Positions 1-8,173 of a stretch of DNA of 42,223 nucleotides are shown here, piece by piece. Position numbers and translations under genes: made by a program. Position 1 is the first letter of the stretch, and each line of letters starts with the position of its first letter. The notes under the pieces are model-generated. The model ran no database searches. It had not been told where the DNA came from and was given only the letters and a program-made list of their open reading frames with translations. The stretch comes from Oscillospiraceae bacterium. GTDB taxonomy: Bacteria; Bacillota; Clostridia; Oscillospirales; Ruminococcaceae. The stretch is from contig WRBI01000021.1 in assembly GCA_009784625.1 (NCBI GenBank), positions 1 to 42,223 of the forward strand. Direction: 5' to 3'.

Positions 1-122
1 ACGAGCGCATCCAGCTCAAATCAATGCTGACGCCGTTCGAAAAACGACGCCAGCTTACGTAATCTTTAGCTTTTCTACGATACAGGGGTTTCTTGCGTGT
101 CTAATCGTTGGGGAGCAGTTCA
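1..122 (+). mobile_element. Right end of an IS3-family insertion sequence
   Basis: The segment holds the last codons of an IS3-type OrfB and a short 3' untranslated tail ending at GGGGAGCAGTTCA. Read inward, this terminus is TGAACTGCTCCCC, with the TG...CA ends usual for IS3 elements. The rest of the element lies outside the window, so intactness cannot be judged. Family assignment rests on the short OrfB tail and the terminus together. Confidence 0.6.
3..62 (+). CDS. IS3-family transposase OrfB, C-terminal fragment (cut by window edge)
   Basis: Nineteen codons are visible before TAA. They read ERIQLKSMLTPFEKRRQLT, which matches the typical end of the OrfB DDE transposase (a pattern like NNERIQLKxxLTPxExR). 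Catalytic residues are outside the window. The assignment is by motif resemblance only. Confidence 0.55.
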   Translation, partial: ERIQLKSMLTPFEKRRQLT

Positions 123-196
123 TAGCCGGGGGTGTTTCATATGTGGGCGCAGCTTTTATGATACTAGGGTGTGGTTGACACAAATGAAAATGCATC

Positions 197-1270
197 CTAG
201 ATGTATCGATCGCACACTTCTCTAATCTGCTCGGCATACTTATAGATGTCGTTGAGGCTGGAAATGTCGTGCCGCCTTGGCTTCATGCTTTCGTCTGGCG
301 TGGTTATGTATTTCTGCTTTCTGCCGAACCAGAACCTACAAACTCTCTTGCGGCTGTTGCCATCAAACAAGATTACCATGTAGTCTTTTGTATGCTGATA
401 AGTCAAGCGGTCAACATCCATCATATCTCGCAAGATGGACTTTGCAATCGCAAACGCTTCGATTTCCTCCAGCGTTATTATCGAATTGTCCTCGCCCATG
501 TCCTCATCTTCATTTTCGGGCGCGGCGGGCGGCTCAGACGTACTGCCGCTCATTTCGGACTGACCTCGTATTGCACTTTTCAATGTGTCACTTATCGCGT
601 CATTGATATATTGGATAAAGCCGCGCTTGATAATCGGACGAAATTCGTCCACGGCTTTTTGTGTGGCGCGTCCATCGTATATCTCGCCCATTACGTAGCG
701 CACAAAGCCATCGGACGGTTCGGCACGCAATGAACTAAGCAGCTCTTTGATTTTACCCATATGCTTCAACTCGGATGCCGCACTCTTCGCCGCATCGAGG
801 TCAAGAGTACTCTTGGCAAAGCGTCGCAGCTCAGGCACGACATTCTCGTCAATGTCGAGAATATCGAATGTGAGGAACGGCTCAAAGTCCATCTTGTTTG
901 ATTCGTTTAGGTCAGTGTAAAAGTTGTAGGTGATGCCATTGGTTAGGATTCCAAACTTGGCGGGGGTTGCCGCAAAATACTGAAACAGTTGACCCGAATG
1001 TTTCACTACGCTTTCGCTGCAAGACTTGCACTCTATCAAAATTATGGGCTTGCCCTCATTCATAATTGCGTAATCTACCCGCGCATCTTTCTTGACACCG
1101 AAATCGGCGGCGTACTCTGGCACAAATTCAAGCGGGTTAAAGATATCGTAGCCAAGCATCTTGAAAAAGGGCAGCACAAGTGCGTTTTTAGTCGCTTCTT
1201 CAGTTGAGATTGCATCTTTAACCTTTGTAACATGGGTTGAAAAGTGGCGCATTTCATCAATGAAATCCAT
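197..1270 (-). CDS. Orphan HsdR-N-type restriction endonuclease-like protein
   Basis: This 357-residue protein resembles the N-terminal nuclease domain of type I restriction R subunits (HSDR_N). A PD-(D/E)xK-like core is visible at about residues 70-90: the Asp of ARVDYAIM followed by IECK. The helicase motor and a partner HsdM/HsdS are absent here, so it is a stand-alone nuclease-like protein, as often found in defence islands or as a solitary gene. The C-terminal third carries an acidic linker (ENEDEDMGEDN) and a small folded domain I do not recognise. The ATG at 1270 was chosen because it follows a GAGAGGAGC ribosome site. It sits beside an IS3 end, which fits an accessory region. A DNA-cleaving role is inferred, not shown. 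Confidence 0.7.
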   Translation of the reverse strand: MDFIDEMRHFSTHVTKVKDAISTEEATKNALVLPFFKMLGYDIFNPLEFVPEYAADFGVKKDARVDYAIMNEGKPIILIECKSCSESVVKHSGQLFQYFAATPAKFGILTNGITYNFYTDLNESNKMDFEPFLTFDILDIDENVVPELRRFAKSTLDLDAAKSAASELKHMGKIKELLSSLRAEPSDGFVRYVMGEIYDGRATQKAVDEFRPIIKRGFIQYINDAISDTLKSAIRGQSEMSGSTSEPPAAPENEDEDMGEDNSIITLEEIEAFAIAKSILRDMMDVDRLTYQHTKDYMVILFDGNSRKRVCRFWFGRKQKYITTPDESMKPRRHDISSLNDIYKYAEQIREVCDRYI

Positions 1271-1445
1271 AGTGGTGCTCCTCTCTTTCACTACAGGGCA
1301 ACTTTCTGCAACAAACAGGCAGATAATTCCTTTTCAACACTATTCTACCAAATCCGCAGGGCAGTTGTTAATGAGCGAAACGCAGTGGTACATGCAGTTC
1401 CATTTCGTATGCGATAAATCCACCGGAGTTTTCGGTACTCAAAAC

Positions 1446-1482
1446 AACCGGCCGGCTCTCACATAAGAGCCGGCCGGTTTGT
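1446..1482 (-). terminator. Intrinsic terminator of the symporter gene
   Basis: A perfect 14-bp stem (AACCGGCCGGCTCT with its complement) encloses a 6-nt loop at 1460-1465. It sits about 20 bp past the stop of the minus-strand symporter and is followed on that strand by GTTTTGAG. Confidence 0.75.
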
Positions 1483-1500
1483 TATGTATTACAGGTGTGG

Positions 1501-2931
1501 TTACTTTCCTTCCGTTATCTCCGGGCTGGGCGCGGGCGCCACACCCATCTTGCTTTCGATAAGCGTAACCGCTACAAAAGAAAGGGTACTGCACGCGGCG
1601 CCGAACACAACGGCCATAATGCCGAGCGGGGTGCCGATTAGCTCCCAGATTACCGCGGCGGCGGAACCCACAATAATCGCCACCAGGCCCGCGTGCGGGG
1701 TCGCCTTCTTCCAGGTAACACCCAGCACAAAGGCGGCGAATGGGCCGGCGCTTCGCATGGCAAAGGCAAACATGTTCATGGTGATAATGTCTACCCTAAA
1801 CAAAGCGATACACATGGCCATCAAGCCAAGAACAACGTTGGACATGCGGGTGGTGAGAACCAGCTTTTTCTCGGACATAGGGGCGGGGTTGATAAACCGC
1901 TGATAGATGTCTTTAATAAATATGGTGGAAGAATTAATCAGGTTAGAGTCCGCGCTGGACATGGTTGCGGCTAAGATTGCAGCAGCCATAAAGCCTACAA
2001 CTACCTGCGGCGCAAAGGTGTCGGTGGCCCAGATGAGCGCGCCGCCGCCGTCGGGTGCGCCGGCAGCCAGCGCGGCCAAACCAATGACGGTCGGCAAAAC
2101 GCCCATACCGCACATTACAATCGCCGAAACGACACAGGCCTTGCGCGCATTTCTCTCATCTTTGGCCGAGAACACCCGGCTCATCATCTCAGGGCCGGCC
2201 AGGAAGGTGGTAAAGTAATTGATGATCAAGCTAATGATCATGAACCAGCCTATTCTGGTAAAGTCCATCTGGCCTTCGGGCAGCGCCGCCACCATAGCGT
2301 CCCATCCGCCAACGCCATTTATAATGAACGGCACAGCGACAAGCATACCTAAGAACAACACCGAAAACTGGAACATATCGGAGTAGATATCCGCCGTCAT
2401 TCCGCCCAAACAGGTATAGAACAGAATTACGAATGTAGACACAAATACGCTGATCACCCAGGGTGTGCCGATCAGGGCGGTAATGACGGTTGCCGAAGCA
2501 ACAATTTGTGAAGACGTAAGCAGGAACAGAGAAACAACGCCAAGCACTGCGGAAGATGTACCCGCGACACTGCCAAAGCGTTTGTTTATAACCATAGGTA
2601 TTGTATAAGAGAACGTCCGCCTGATTTCCGGGGCAAAATACGATATGGGAATCATGGCAATCGACGCAGCCAAAACCCACCAAAGAGCAGAAAGCCCCCA
2701 AGCGCCATAAGCCCTGGTTGCTACGCCCATCGTGCTGCCGCCGCCAACATTGACGGCGGAAAGGGAAATCCCAAGGGTCAAAAGCCCCATTCGCCTGCCG
2801 GCGAGCATGTAGTCTTTACTATCCTTAATAAAGTATTTGCCTATAATTACACCGAAAGCCATCATTGCCAAGACATAAACGCAAACGATTATCAAGGGGA
2901 TTGTTCTAATTTCCAATTGAAAGTCAGCCAT
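1501..2931 (-). CDS. Sodium:solute symporter family transporter
   Basis: A 476-residue polytopic membrane protein of the SSS family (PutP/PanF-like), expected to couple Na+ entry to uptake of an organic solute at the cytoplasmic membrane. Family-typical features are the early KDYMLAGRRMG stretch after TM1, the TM2 region ISLSAVNVGGGSTMGV, the GLSALWWVLAA segment, and a later SSADSNLINSSTIFIKDIY motif characteristic of the family. About 13 hydrophobic segments can be traced. The start at 2931 (MADFQLEIR) follows AGGAGGG nine bases upstream; the open frame extends further upstream but lacks a ribosome site. Monocistronic, with its own terminator. Substrate cannot be told from sequence; proline, pantothenate or another organic acid are all possible. 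Confidence 0.85.
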   Translation of the reverse strand: MADFQLEIRTIPLIIVCVYVLAMMAFGVIIGKYFIKDSKDYMLAGRRMGLLTLGISLSAVNVGGGSTMGVATRAYGAWGLSALWWVLAASIAMIPISYFAPEIRRTFSYTIPMVINKRFGSVAGTSSAVLGVVSLFLLTSSQIVASATVITALIGTPWVISVFVSTFVILFYTCLGGMTADIYSDMFQFSVLFLGMLVAVPFIINGVGGWDAMVAALPEGQMDFTRIGWFMIISLIINYFTTFLAGPEMMSRVFSAKDERNARKACVVSAIVMCGMGVLPTVIGLAALAAGAPDGGGALIWATDTFAPQVVVGFMAAAILAATMSSADSNLINSSTIFIKDIYQRFINPAPMSEKKLVLTTRMSNVVLGLMAMCIALFRVDIITMNMFAFAMRSAGPFAAFVLGVTWKKATPHAGLVAIIVGSAAAVIWELIGTPLGIMAVVFGAACSTLSFVAVTLIESKMGVAPAPSPEITEGK

Positions 2932-3177
2932 TAAGATAAGCCCTCCTAAGATGTTATAATGCGAGTATTTATGTAGAGTTTTTTGCTTAACCGCCCCCGT
3001 TTTAGCTGTATGTAACCGCCGGCATCGGTATTGTACACGCTTCATCATATAAGTTCGCTTTGACAATGTCAAGCAATTTTTGGGATTTAATAAAGAAAAA
3101 TTTAACATTTCTCAGGGCAGGCAGTCGTACGCGGCCCGCGCACACCGCCCACCCACCCGGTCGCCGCGATTTTTCCC

Positions 3178-3206
3178 TTGTAAGTAGGGAAATTTTCTGA
3201 TATACT
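3178..3206 (+). promoter_or_regulatory. Sigma-A promoter of the phospholipid operon
   Basis: TTGTAA (3178-3183) and TATACT (3201-3206) are separated by 17 bp, 65 bp upstream of the exporter start. Confidence 0.65.
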
Positions 3207-3270
3207 ACCTTCGTAGCGCTTGGTCAAGAGCGGATGGTGTCCGAATCCGGCGCAGAGAGATGTGTACGCA

Positions 3271-4473
3271 ATGCCCAAAAGACTGTTTGACGCGAAGTTT
3301 AAGTCACTCCTGCCCTATTTTTTGCTGGCCCTGCTCATCATCATAGCTTTTCGGGTGATCAGCGAGCTGAGCTTTTTTGTCGAGCAGATCCGCTGGGTCT
3401 GGGGAATCATCCTGCCTTTCTTTTACGGGTTTCTGATCGCGTATGTCATCAACATCCCGGCCGGCGGGTTTGCGCGGCTGCTGAGCCGCTCCAGCATCCC
3501 CTTTGTAGTCAGGCGCAAAAGAGGGCTGAGCATATTGCTGGTCTTTTTGATTTTGGTTTTGCTGCTTGCCCTGGTGCTCAACATCGTCATCCCGGCGATT
3601 TCGAACAGCATTGATTACTTTATTGCCAGTCTGGATGAATACTACGCCAGCGTGATTGACTTTATCGGCCGGATCGGCGATTTTGAAATTCTGGGCTTTT
3701 CGTTCAGCACAGACGCGGTGTTCGACGCAATCGAAGTGATGGTTCACGACGCAATCAACAATTTTGACATTGCGAATATGCTTTCCAGCATCGCCACGCC
3801 GATCAACGCGATTGTGGGCTTTTCTTCCGCTATCTTCCGGGGTTTTCTGGCCATCATTTCATCCATCTATATTCTGATCGAAAAAGAAAAATTTAAAAAG
3901 TTTTTGCGCCGGCTGCTCAGGGCGTTTACTTCGCCTGTTGTTTGCGCGTCGATTATCAAGTACGCTGACCGGCTGAACAACAACTTTAAACGCTATATCT
4001 ATACCCAAACGATTGACGGGCTGATCTTGGGTACGATTGTCACCGTTCAGCTCTGGCTTATGGGCTCGCCTTACTTTTTGGTCTTGGGCATCATTTTGGG
4101 CGTTGTCAACTACATCCCTTACTTTGGCTCGATTATTGGCAGTCTGGTCGCGATTTTGGTGGTTCTGTTCACGCAGGGAATGGCTATGGGCGCGATTGCC
4201 GCTGTTGTTTTACTTATTACCCAGCAAATCGACGGAAATATCATCCAGCCGCGGCTTATGGGCGGGTCCTTTTCACTCAGCCCATTCCTGATTATCGTCA
4301 GCATCACAGTGGGCGGGGCAGTGGCCGGGATTTTGGGGATGATTGCCGCGATTCCGATTGTGGCTGTACTTAAAGATATATCTGAAAGCATCATCGCCTA
4401 TGGCGAAGAAAAGCGGTTCGGCAAAGAGCCGCAAGAACAGGCCCCACCTGGCGAAAACGACCAGGAGAGTTGA
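3271..4473 (+). CDS. AI-2E family transporter (YtvI/PerM-like)
   Basis: A 400-residue integral membrane protein of the AI-2E exporter/PerM superfamily. Two N-terminal hydrophobic helices are followed by a third long hydrophobic segment (about residues 80-105), a soluble stretch, and a C-terminal bundle with the family-typical GIILGVVNYIPYFGSIIG motif, then QQIDGNIIQPRLMG. The tail is hydrophilic and charged. ATG 3271 is preferred over the upstream TTG because the membrane homology begins shortly after it, but no strong ribosome site is visible for either. It is the first gene of a run continuing into a Cys-rich membrane protein, psd and pssA. Members export diverse small molecules or Na+; the substrate here is unknown. 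Confidence 0.8.
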   Translation: MPKRLFDAKFKSLLPYFLLALLIIIAFRVISELSFFVEQIRWVWGIILPFFYGFLIAYVINIPAGGFARLLSRSSIPFVVRRKRGLSILLVFLILVLLLALVLNIVIPAISNSIDYFIASLDEYYASVIDFIGRIGDFEILGFSFSTDAVFDAIEVMVHDAINNFDIANMLSSIATPINAIVGFSSAIFRGFLAIISSIYILIEKEKFKKFLRRLLRAFTSPVVCASIIKYADRLNNNFKRYIYTQTIDGLILGTIVTVQLWLMGSPYFLVLGIILGVVNYIPYFGSIIGSLVAILVVLFTQGMAMGAIAAVVLLITQQIDGNIIQPRLMGGSFSLSPFLIIVSITVGGAVAGILGMIAAIPIVAVLKDISESIIAYGEEKRFGKEPQEQAPPGENDQES

Positions 4474-4523
4474 CACATCTTTGTGCTCTGCCTTATACTA
4501 ATGAACAGGGGGCGAAGCCGCGC

Positions 4524-5021
4524 ATGTCCACTTTGGTGCACTTTGTCATTCGTCTCTACCTTTCACTATTGCTTGTGCTCTTCTTTTTCACCGGCGGGCT
4601 AACCATGTTTTTGCTGGCCCCGCTTTATAAGCAGGCGTTTGCACCACAGGCCGCTTACCGCGACTTTCGCCCGTTTAAAACCTGGACGCACATCTATAAA
4701 ATCATCTGGCGGTCTGTATCTAACCGGCATTACCGCGGTTTGTATCCCTTTAGGATGTATGATCCGCCCATGTACGACAACAGCCAAAGCCAAGTGCAGA
4801 TCAAAAAGAGCTGGGCCGGTGCAACCGACAACTGTGACGCCTGCAAAAACAGCTGCTGCGCGCAGATCGGCTGCCCGATGATTGGGCCGGGCGGGCGGTG
4901 TTTGAGTTACGGGTCGGTCTACTTCGGCTATTACTTTTGTGGACGTTATCCCGAAAATCAGGGCCAGATGGACTTATACGACTGCCCCAAATGGGAGGTG
5001 CAGCCAAGTGAATCGCCCTGA
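4524..5021 (+). CDS. Cysteine-rich membrane-anchored protein of unknown function
   Basis: A protein of about 165 residues that I do not recognise. It starts with one long hydrophobic segment (about residues 5-35), then a basic and aromatic soluble part, and ends in a cluster of eight cysteines: CDACKNSCC, then C at IGC, RCLSYG, FCGRYP and DCPKW. The spacing is compatible with metal or Fe-S binding, but no known ferredoxin pattern is matched. Its stop overlaps the psd start by 14 bp, so the two are probably co-translated. The ATG at 4524 follows a GGGGGC stretch; an in-frame TTG at 4470 overlapping the exporter stop is an alternative. Placement in a phosphatidylethanolamine operon hints at a membrane role. 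Confidence 0.65.
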   Translation: MSTLVHFVIRLYLSLLLVLFFFTGGLTMFLLAPLYKQAFAPQAAYRDFRPFKTWTHIYKIIWRSVSNRHYRGLYPFRMYDPPMYDNSQSQVQIKKSWAGATDNCDACKNSCCAQIGCPMIGPGGRCLSYGSVYFGYYFCGRYPENQGQMDLYDCPKWEVQPSESP

Positions 5022-5892
5022 TCAGGTATGGGTCTTTGACGGCAGCGGCTATGTCCGGGAGAAAATTCCGGCCGAAGGGCTTTTGCGCCTGCTTTATCAT
5101 CACCCGATTGGCGGGGCGCCGCTTCTGTTTTTAGCCAGGCGAAAAGCGGTCAGCCGCCTTTACGGCACTTATTGCAAAACCGCATACTCAGCCAAGAAAA
5201 TCCCGCAATTTATCAATGACTATAGGATTGACATGACCGGCTGCACAGGGGATTACGCAAACTTCGCGCAATTCTTTTCCCGGGAAAAATCGGGGGTGCG
5301 TTTTCCGGCAGGCTCCAATGTTTTGGGCGCCCCTTGTGAAGGGATGGCCTTCGCTTACCGGGACATTGACCCGGAAAAATTGATCGCGGCCAAAGGTTCG
5401 TTTTTTACACTGGCTGAACTTTTCGGCAGCCGCAAGCTGGCTGAAAATTACAGGGGCGGGAGTATGGTGGCCATCCGGCTGAATCCAACAAACTACCACC
5501 GGATGCACTTTTTTGACGACGGGCACTCGCGCGGCTCGAAGTTGATTGACGGGGATTTGCTCTCGGTCAACCCTTTGGCTGTCCGCAATATTGCGCGGCT
5601 CTACTGTCAGAACAAGCGGGTGCTCACGCTGTTTTCTTCCAAAAACTTTGGGCAGGCGGCCATTGTCGAAGTGGGTGCGACTTTTATCGGCAGCATCGTT
5701 CACCTTTTCACAAGAGGCGACCGTGTGCGCCGGGGGGAACAAGCCAGCTATTTCCTGCCCGGCGGATCACTTGTCCTCTTCTTTTTTGAAGCGGGAAAAT
5801 TCTCACCGGCCGCCACACTGCTTGAGCAGACCGCCGCCGGGTACGAAACGATCGTTCAAATCGGACAGCCGATTGGCAATGGACAATTGTAG
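5008..5892 (+). CDS. psd: Phosphatidylserine decarboxylase proenzyme
   Basis: Converts phosphatidylserine to phosphatidylethanolamine using a pyruvoyl group made by self-cleavage. The self-processing motif is GGS at about residues 252-254 (context FLPGGSLVLF), the form common in clostridial enzymes, so Ser254 would become the pyruvoyl residue. The conserved histidine stretch YHRMHFFDDG is present upstream. Length 294 is normal for this class. The GTG start at 5008 was chosen because GGGAGGTG lies 7 bp before it and the frame overlaps the preceding gene by 14 bp. The last four residues (NGQL) and the TAG stop are encoded by an intergenic heptamer repeat. It acts with pssA 118 bp downstream. 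Confidence 0.92.
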   Translation: MNRPDQVWVFDGSGYVREKIPAEGLLRLLYHHPIGGAPLLFLARRKAVSRLYGTYCKTAYSAKKIPQFINDYRIDMTGCTGDYANFAQFFSREKSGVRFPAGSNVLGAPCEGMAFAYRDIDPEKLIAAKGSFFTLAELFGSRKLAENYRGGSMVAIRLNPTNYHRMHFFDDGHSRGSKLIDGDLLSVNPLAVRNIARLYCQNKRVLTLFSSKNFGQAAIVEVGATFIGSIVHLFTRGDRVRRGEQASYFLPGGSLVLFFFEAGKFSPAATLLEQTAAGYETIVQIGQPIGNGQL

Positions 5893-5993
5893 TGTCCGCT
5901 GCACAGACGTTATTCAAACAAATCGTAGCGCCAACGGCAGTCCGGTACGGACTTAGCGATACATTCATTGTACACTGTCAATTGTCAACTGAT
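5878..5993. repeat. Heptamer-flanked intergenic hairpin element (copy R1)
   Basis: Begins inside the last codons of psd (CAATGGACAATTG) and ends in CTGTCAATTGTCAACTG. The centre carries AGTCCGGTACGGACT, a hairpin with 6-bp arms. The 31 bases at 5930-5960 are identical to 16493-16523 in copy R3. An additional imperfect hairpin (TGTCCGCTGCACAGACG) precedes it. It fills the whole psd-pssA gap. Confidence 0.75.
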
Positions 5994-6009
5994 AAAGGGG
6001 GGTGCGTTC

Positions 6010-6600
6010 ATGAAAAAGATTTTCCCGGCTCTTGAGTATGTCAACGTCCCCAACCTGACCACCACGGTCGGCTTATGGTTTGGGATCGCCGCCGCTTACT
6101 TTCTTTTTGAAGGGGATCTGCGGGCGGCTCTATTCTGTCTTGGAGCCGCTTTGTTTATGGATTTGGCGGACGGCTTTCTGGCCGGAAAGCTTGACCGCAA
6201 AACCCATTTCGGCGCGATTATGGATTCTTTAGTCGACTTTTTTGTCTGCTGCGCCACCCCGGTCTGGATGGTCTTTATCTTCTTGGGCAATTCACTGCCG
6301 CTCACCATAGCCATCGCTTTTTACGCCGGCTGTGGGCTTTGGCGTCTGGCCTATTACGGGGTGACCAGCGATAACCGCAACTACTTCACCGGTCTGCCGG
6401 TTCCCGGCGGGCTGCTGCTGATTTCGATGACCGTCTGGCTGTATGTTCACCACAACATTTCTCAGCCGGCTTGTGTCGCCATCTTTTTACTGACCGGTCT
6501 GCTTATGATCTCCCGCCTTAAGATGAAAAAGTACGGCCTCTTTCAAATGTCACTTTGGCTGCTCGGCCTGGTCTTCTTAGGGTTTGTAATCGCCACCTAA
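6010..6600 (+). CDS. pssA: CDP-diacylglycerol--serine O-phosphatidyltransferase
   Basis: A 196-residue membrane enzyme of the CDP-alcohol phosphatidyltransferase family, expected to make phosphatidylserine from CDP-diacylglycerol and serine, the substrate for Psd. The signature reads D51-x2-D54-G55-x2-A58 ... G68-x3-D72-x3-D76, so all four metal-binding aspartates are present. The usual Arg after Ala58 is replaced by Gly-Lys (ADGFLAGK). Six or so hydrophobic segments follow. Start ATG 6010 lies just after AAAGGGGGGTG. Pairing with psd in one operon supports phosphatidylserine synthase over other family members such as PgsA. A strong terminator follows 50 bp downstream. Confidence 0.85.
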   Translation: MKKIFPALEYVNVPNLTTTVGLWFGIAAAYFLFEGDLRAALFCLGAALFMDLADGFLAGKLDRKTHFGAIMDSLVDFFVCCATPVWMVFIFLGNSLPLTIAIAFYAGCGLWRLAYYGVTSDNRNYFTGLPVPGGLLLISMTVWLYVHHNISQPACVAIFLLTGLLMISRLKMKKYGLFQMSLWLLGLVFLGFVIAT

Positions 6601-6652
6601 ATCTCTGCCGTAACCGCGTTTTCAAGTATTGAGGGCGCGTTTGATTTTTACC

Positions 6653-6674
6653 GCCGCATGTCGCGGCTTTTTTT
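6653..6674 (+). terminator. Intrinsic terminator after pssA
   Basis: Stem GCCGC/GCGGC with a 5-nt loop followed by a run of seven T. Confidence 0.8.
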
Positions 6675-6744
6675 ATGTTATTTTAATCTTTACGCAGGCC
6701 GGCACCGGGAATTATTAAAGTTGGATTAAATCTTGAAAATCCGC

Positions 6745-6773
6745 TTGCAATCTGTCTTTGAGATGCGTAAAAT
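6745..6773 (+). promoter_or_regulatory. Sigma-A promoter of the PepSY genes
   Basis: TTGCAA (6745-6750), 17 bp, TAAAAT (6768-6773), 60 bp before the lipoprotein start. Confidence 0.6.
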
Positions 6774-6833
6774 AGTGGCAGGAGCTTGACGGATCAACAT
6801 AGACTATCGACAGCTGTTAAGGAGTGCAAACTT

Positions 6834-7649
6834 ATGAAGCGAAAACTTATAATCGTATTGTCAGCGCTGGTTTTTGTCGGGATGCTCGCAGCATGTGCGC
6901 CTACATCAACTTTGTCCCCTCCGCCGGCCACATCGGCCGGGTCGGGTGAGCTGCCCGGCATCTCGGCGGTGCAGGCGCGAGAAGATGCCCTGGCCGCTGT
7001 GGGCGGCGGCCAGGTGCGCGGCATCGAGCTGGTGGACGAGGGCCGCGGGCAAATCTACCTGGTTGAGGTGTACTTTGACGGCGAAGCATATCAGGTCCAG
7101 CTGGATGCCGCCTCCGGAAATTTGATCGGTTTGCACTTAAACCAGCCGCAATCATCGGATCAAAGCGCCCCGGCCACCGATGGCAGCGCTGTGGCCGCCG
7201 GACTGCAAGAGCCGGCCGCTCAAACAAGCGGTGACACCGCAACGTCCGCTTCACCCCCCGCTCCGGCAGCGCCCGCCGCTGGCAGCAGTGACAGCAGTGC
7301 CGGATCGTCTGCCGACCCGCCTCAAACCGTATCGCAAGCGCCGCCTTCCGGTGGGTCAGGCAGCAGTGGTGGCAGTGGTAGCAGTAGCAGTGGTGGCAGT
7401 AGCAGCAGCCGAACCGCGCGGCCTTCAAATCCCGCTATCTCGCTGGATCGCGCAATCGAAATTGCTTACGCCGAGCTCAGCCGACAGGGAATCTCGGCCA
7501 GCTACCGCACAAATTCCGGAATGGACTGGGAGCGCGGTCAGTGGGTTTGGGAGCTTGAATTTAGAACACAGGGCGCACGTATGCCTATTGTAGAATTCTA
7601 CATCAATACCGATACCGGCGCCATCGTGAAAATGGAGTTCGACGACTGA
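6834..7649 (+). CDS. Lipoprotein with two PepSY domains
   Basis: A 271-residue secreted lipoprotein. The signal peptide ends in a lipobox LAAC with Cys21. A PepSY-type domain spans about residues 45-95 (RGIELVDEGRGQIYLVEV ... DAASGNLIGL). A long Ala/Pro/Ser/Gly linker of low complexity follows (about 100-195). A second PepSY domain closes the protein, ending in YINTDTGAIVKMEFDD. PepSY domains are known as inhibitory or propeptide-like modules for extracytoplasmic proteases; no protease lies nearby, so the target is unknown. Start ATG 6834 has AAGGAG 9 bp upstream. The stop overlaps the next start (TGATG), so the two PepSY genes are translationally coupled. Confidence 0.8.
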   Translation: MKRKLIIVLSALVFVGMLAACAPTSTLSPPPATSAGSGELPGISAVQAREDALAAVGGGQVRGIELVDEGRGQIYLVEVYFDGEAYQVQLDAASGNLIGLHLNQPQSSDQSAPATDGSAVAAGLQEPAAQTSGDTATSASPPAPAAPAAGSSDSSAGSSADPPQTVSQAPPSGGSGSSGGSGSSSSGGSSSSRTARPSNPAISLDRAIEIAYAELSRQGISASYRTNSGMDWERGQWVWELEFRTQGARMPIVEFYINTDTGAIVKMEFDD

Positions 7650-7927
7650 TGAAGAAACTTAAGCGCATCGCGGTGGCTGCGCTCATCTTATTGGCTCTGG
7701 CTGTCGGCTGGGCCGGTTGGTCATGGGTGAATATTTCGGTAACCGGTGTGCAGGCCGGTGATCTGGCAATCGCCCACGTAGGCGGGGGAGCCGCCACCAC
7801 ACCCGACCTTGAATGGGAGGGTTGGCGGTGGGCCTGGAACCTCGAAGTTTGGCAGGACGGCCTGGTTCACGAGATTTATGTCGACGCCCGCACCGGCCGA
7901 ATCATCCGTCACGAAATTGACAATTAA
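7649..7927 (+). CDS. Small membrane-anchored PepSY protein
   Basis: A 92-residue protein with a lysine-rich N-terminus and one transmembrane helix (about residues 7-27), then a single PepSY-like half ending in YVDARTGRIIRHEIDN. It overlaps the previous stop by 1 bp (TGATG) and is followed by a terminator, so this is a two-gene operon of one lipid-anchored and one helix-anchored PepSY protein. The C-terminal domain resembles the second PepSY domain of its neighbour, suggesting duplication. Confidence 0.75.
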   Translation: MKKLKRIAVAALILLALAVGWAGWSWVNISVTGVQAGDLAIAHVGGGAATTPDLEWEGWRWAWNLEVWQDGLVHEIYVDARTGRIIRHEIDN

Positions 7928-7934
7928 CAACAGT

Positions 7935-7973
7935 ACACCCCTGCCGGCGGCTTGTCGGCTGGGGTGTTTGTTC
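7935..7973 (+). terminator. Intrinsic terminator of the PepSY operon
   Basis: Outer stem ACACCCC/GGGGTGT with an inner GCCG/CGGC pair, followed by TTGTTCGTTT. Confidence 0.7.
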
Positions 7974-8083
7974 GTTTGTGCGCGGATTGTACTTCCAGCA
8001 AGTACATATATGTACCGTTTGTCACGGCTCGGTCAGGTTTTGCTGTGTTTGGCGGCTACGTCAAAAAGTTATCACTTTTTTTG

Positions 8084-8112
8084 TTGACTTTTGCAGGCAA
8101 AGTAAATATAAT
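8084..8112 (+). promoter_or_regulatory. Sigma-A promoter of livJHMGF
   Basis: TTGACT (8084-8089), 17 bp, perfect TATAAT (8107-8112). It lies 61 bp upstream of livJ. The stretch from 7974 to 8083 holds nothing else recognisable. Confidence 0.8.
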
Positions 8113-8173
8113 TACATCTAGCACTCATTTTTATACGAGATATTTTTCGCAACGACTTAGGAGGTACATGTAA

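Noticed and set aside
7180-7593. Alternative frame inside the PepSY lipoprotein linker
   Set aside because: It arises from the low-complexity Ser/Gly/Pro linker and has no ribosome site.
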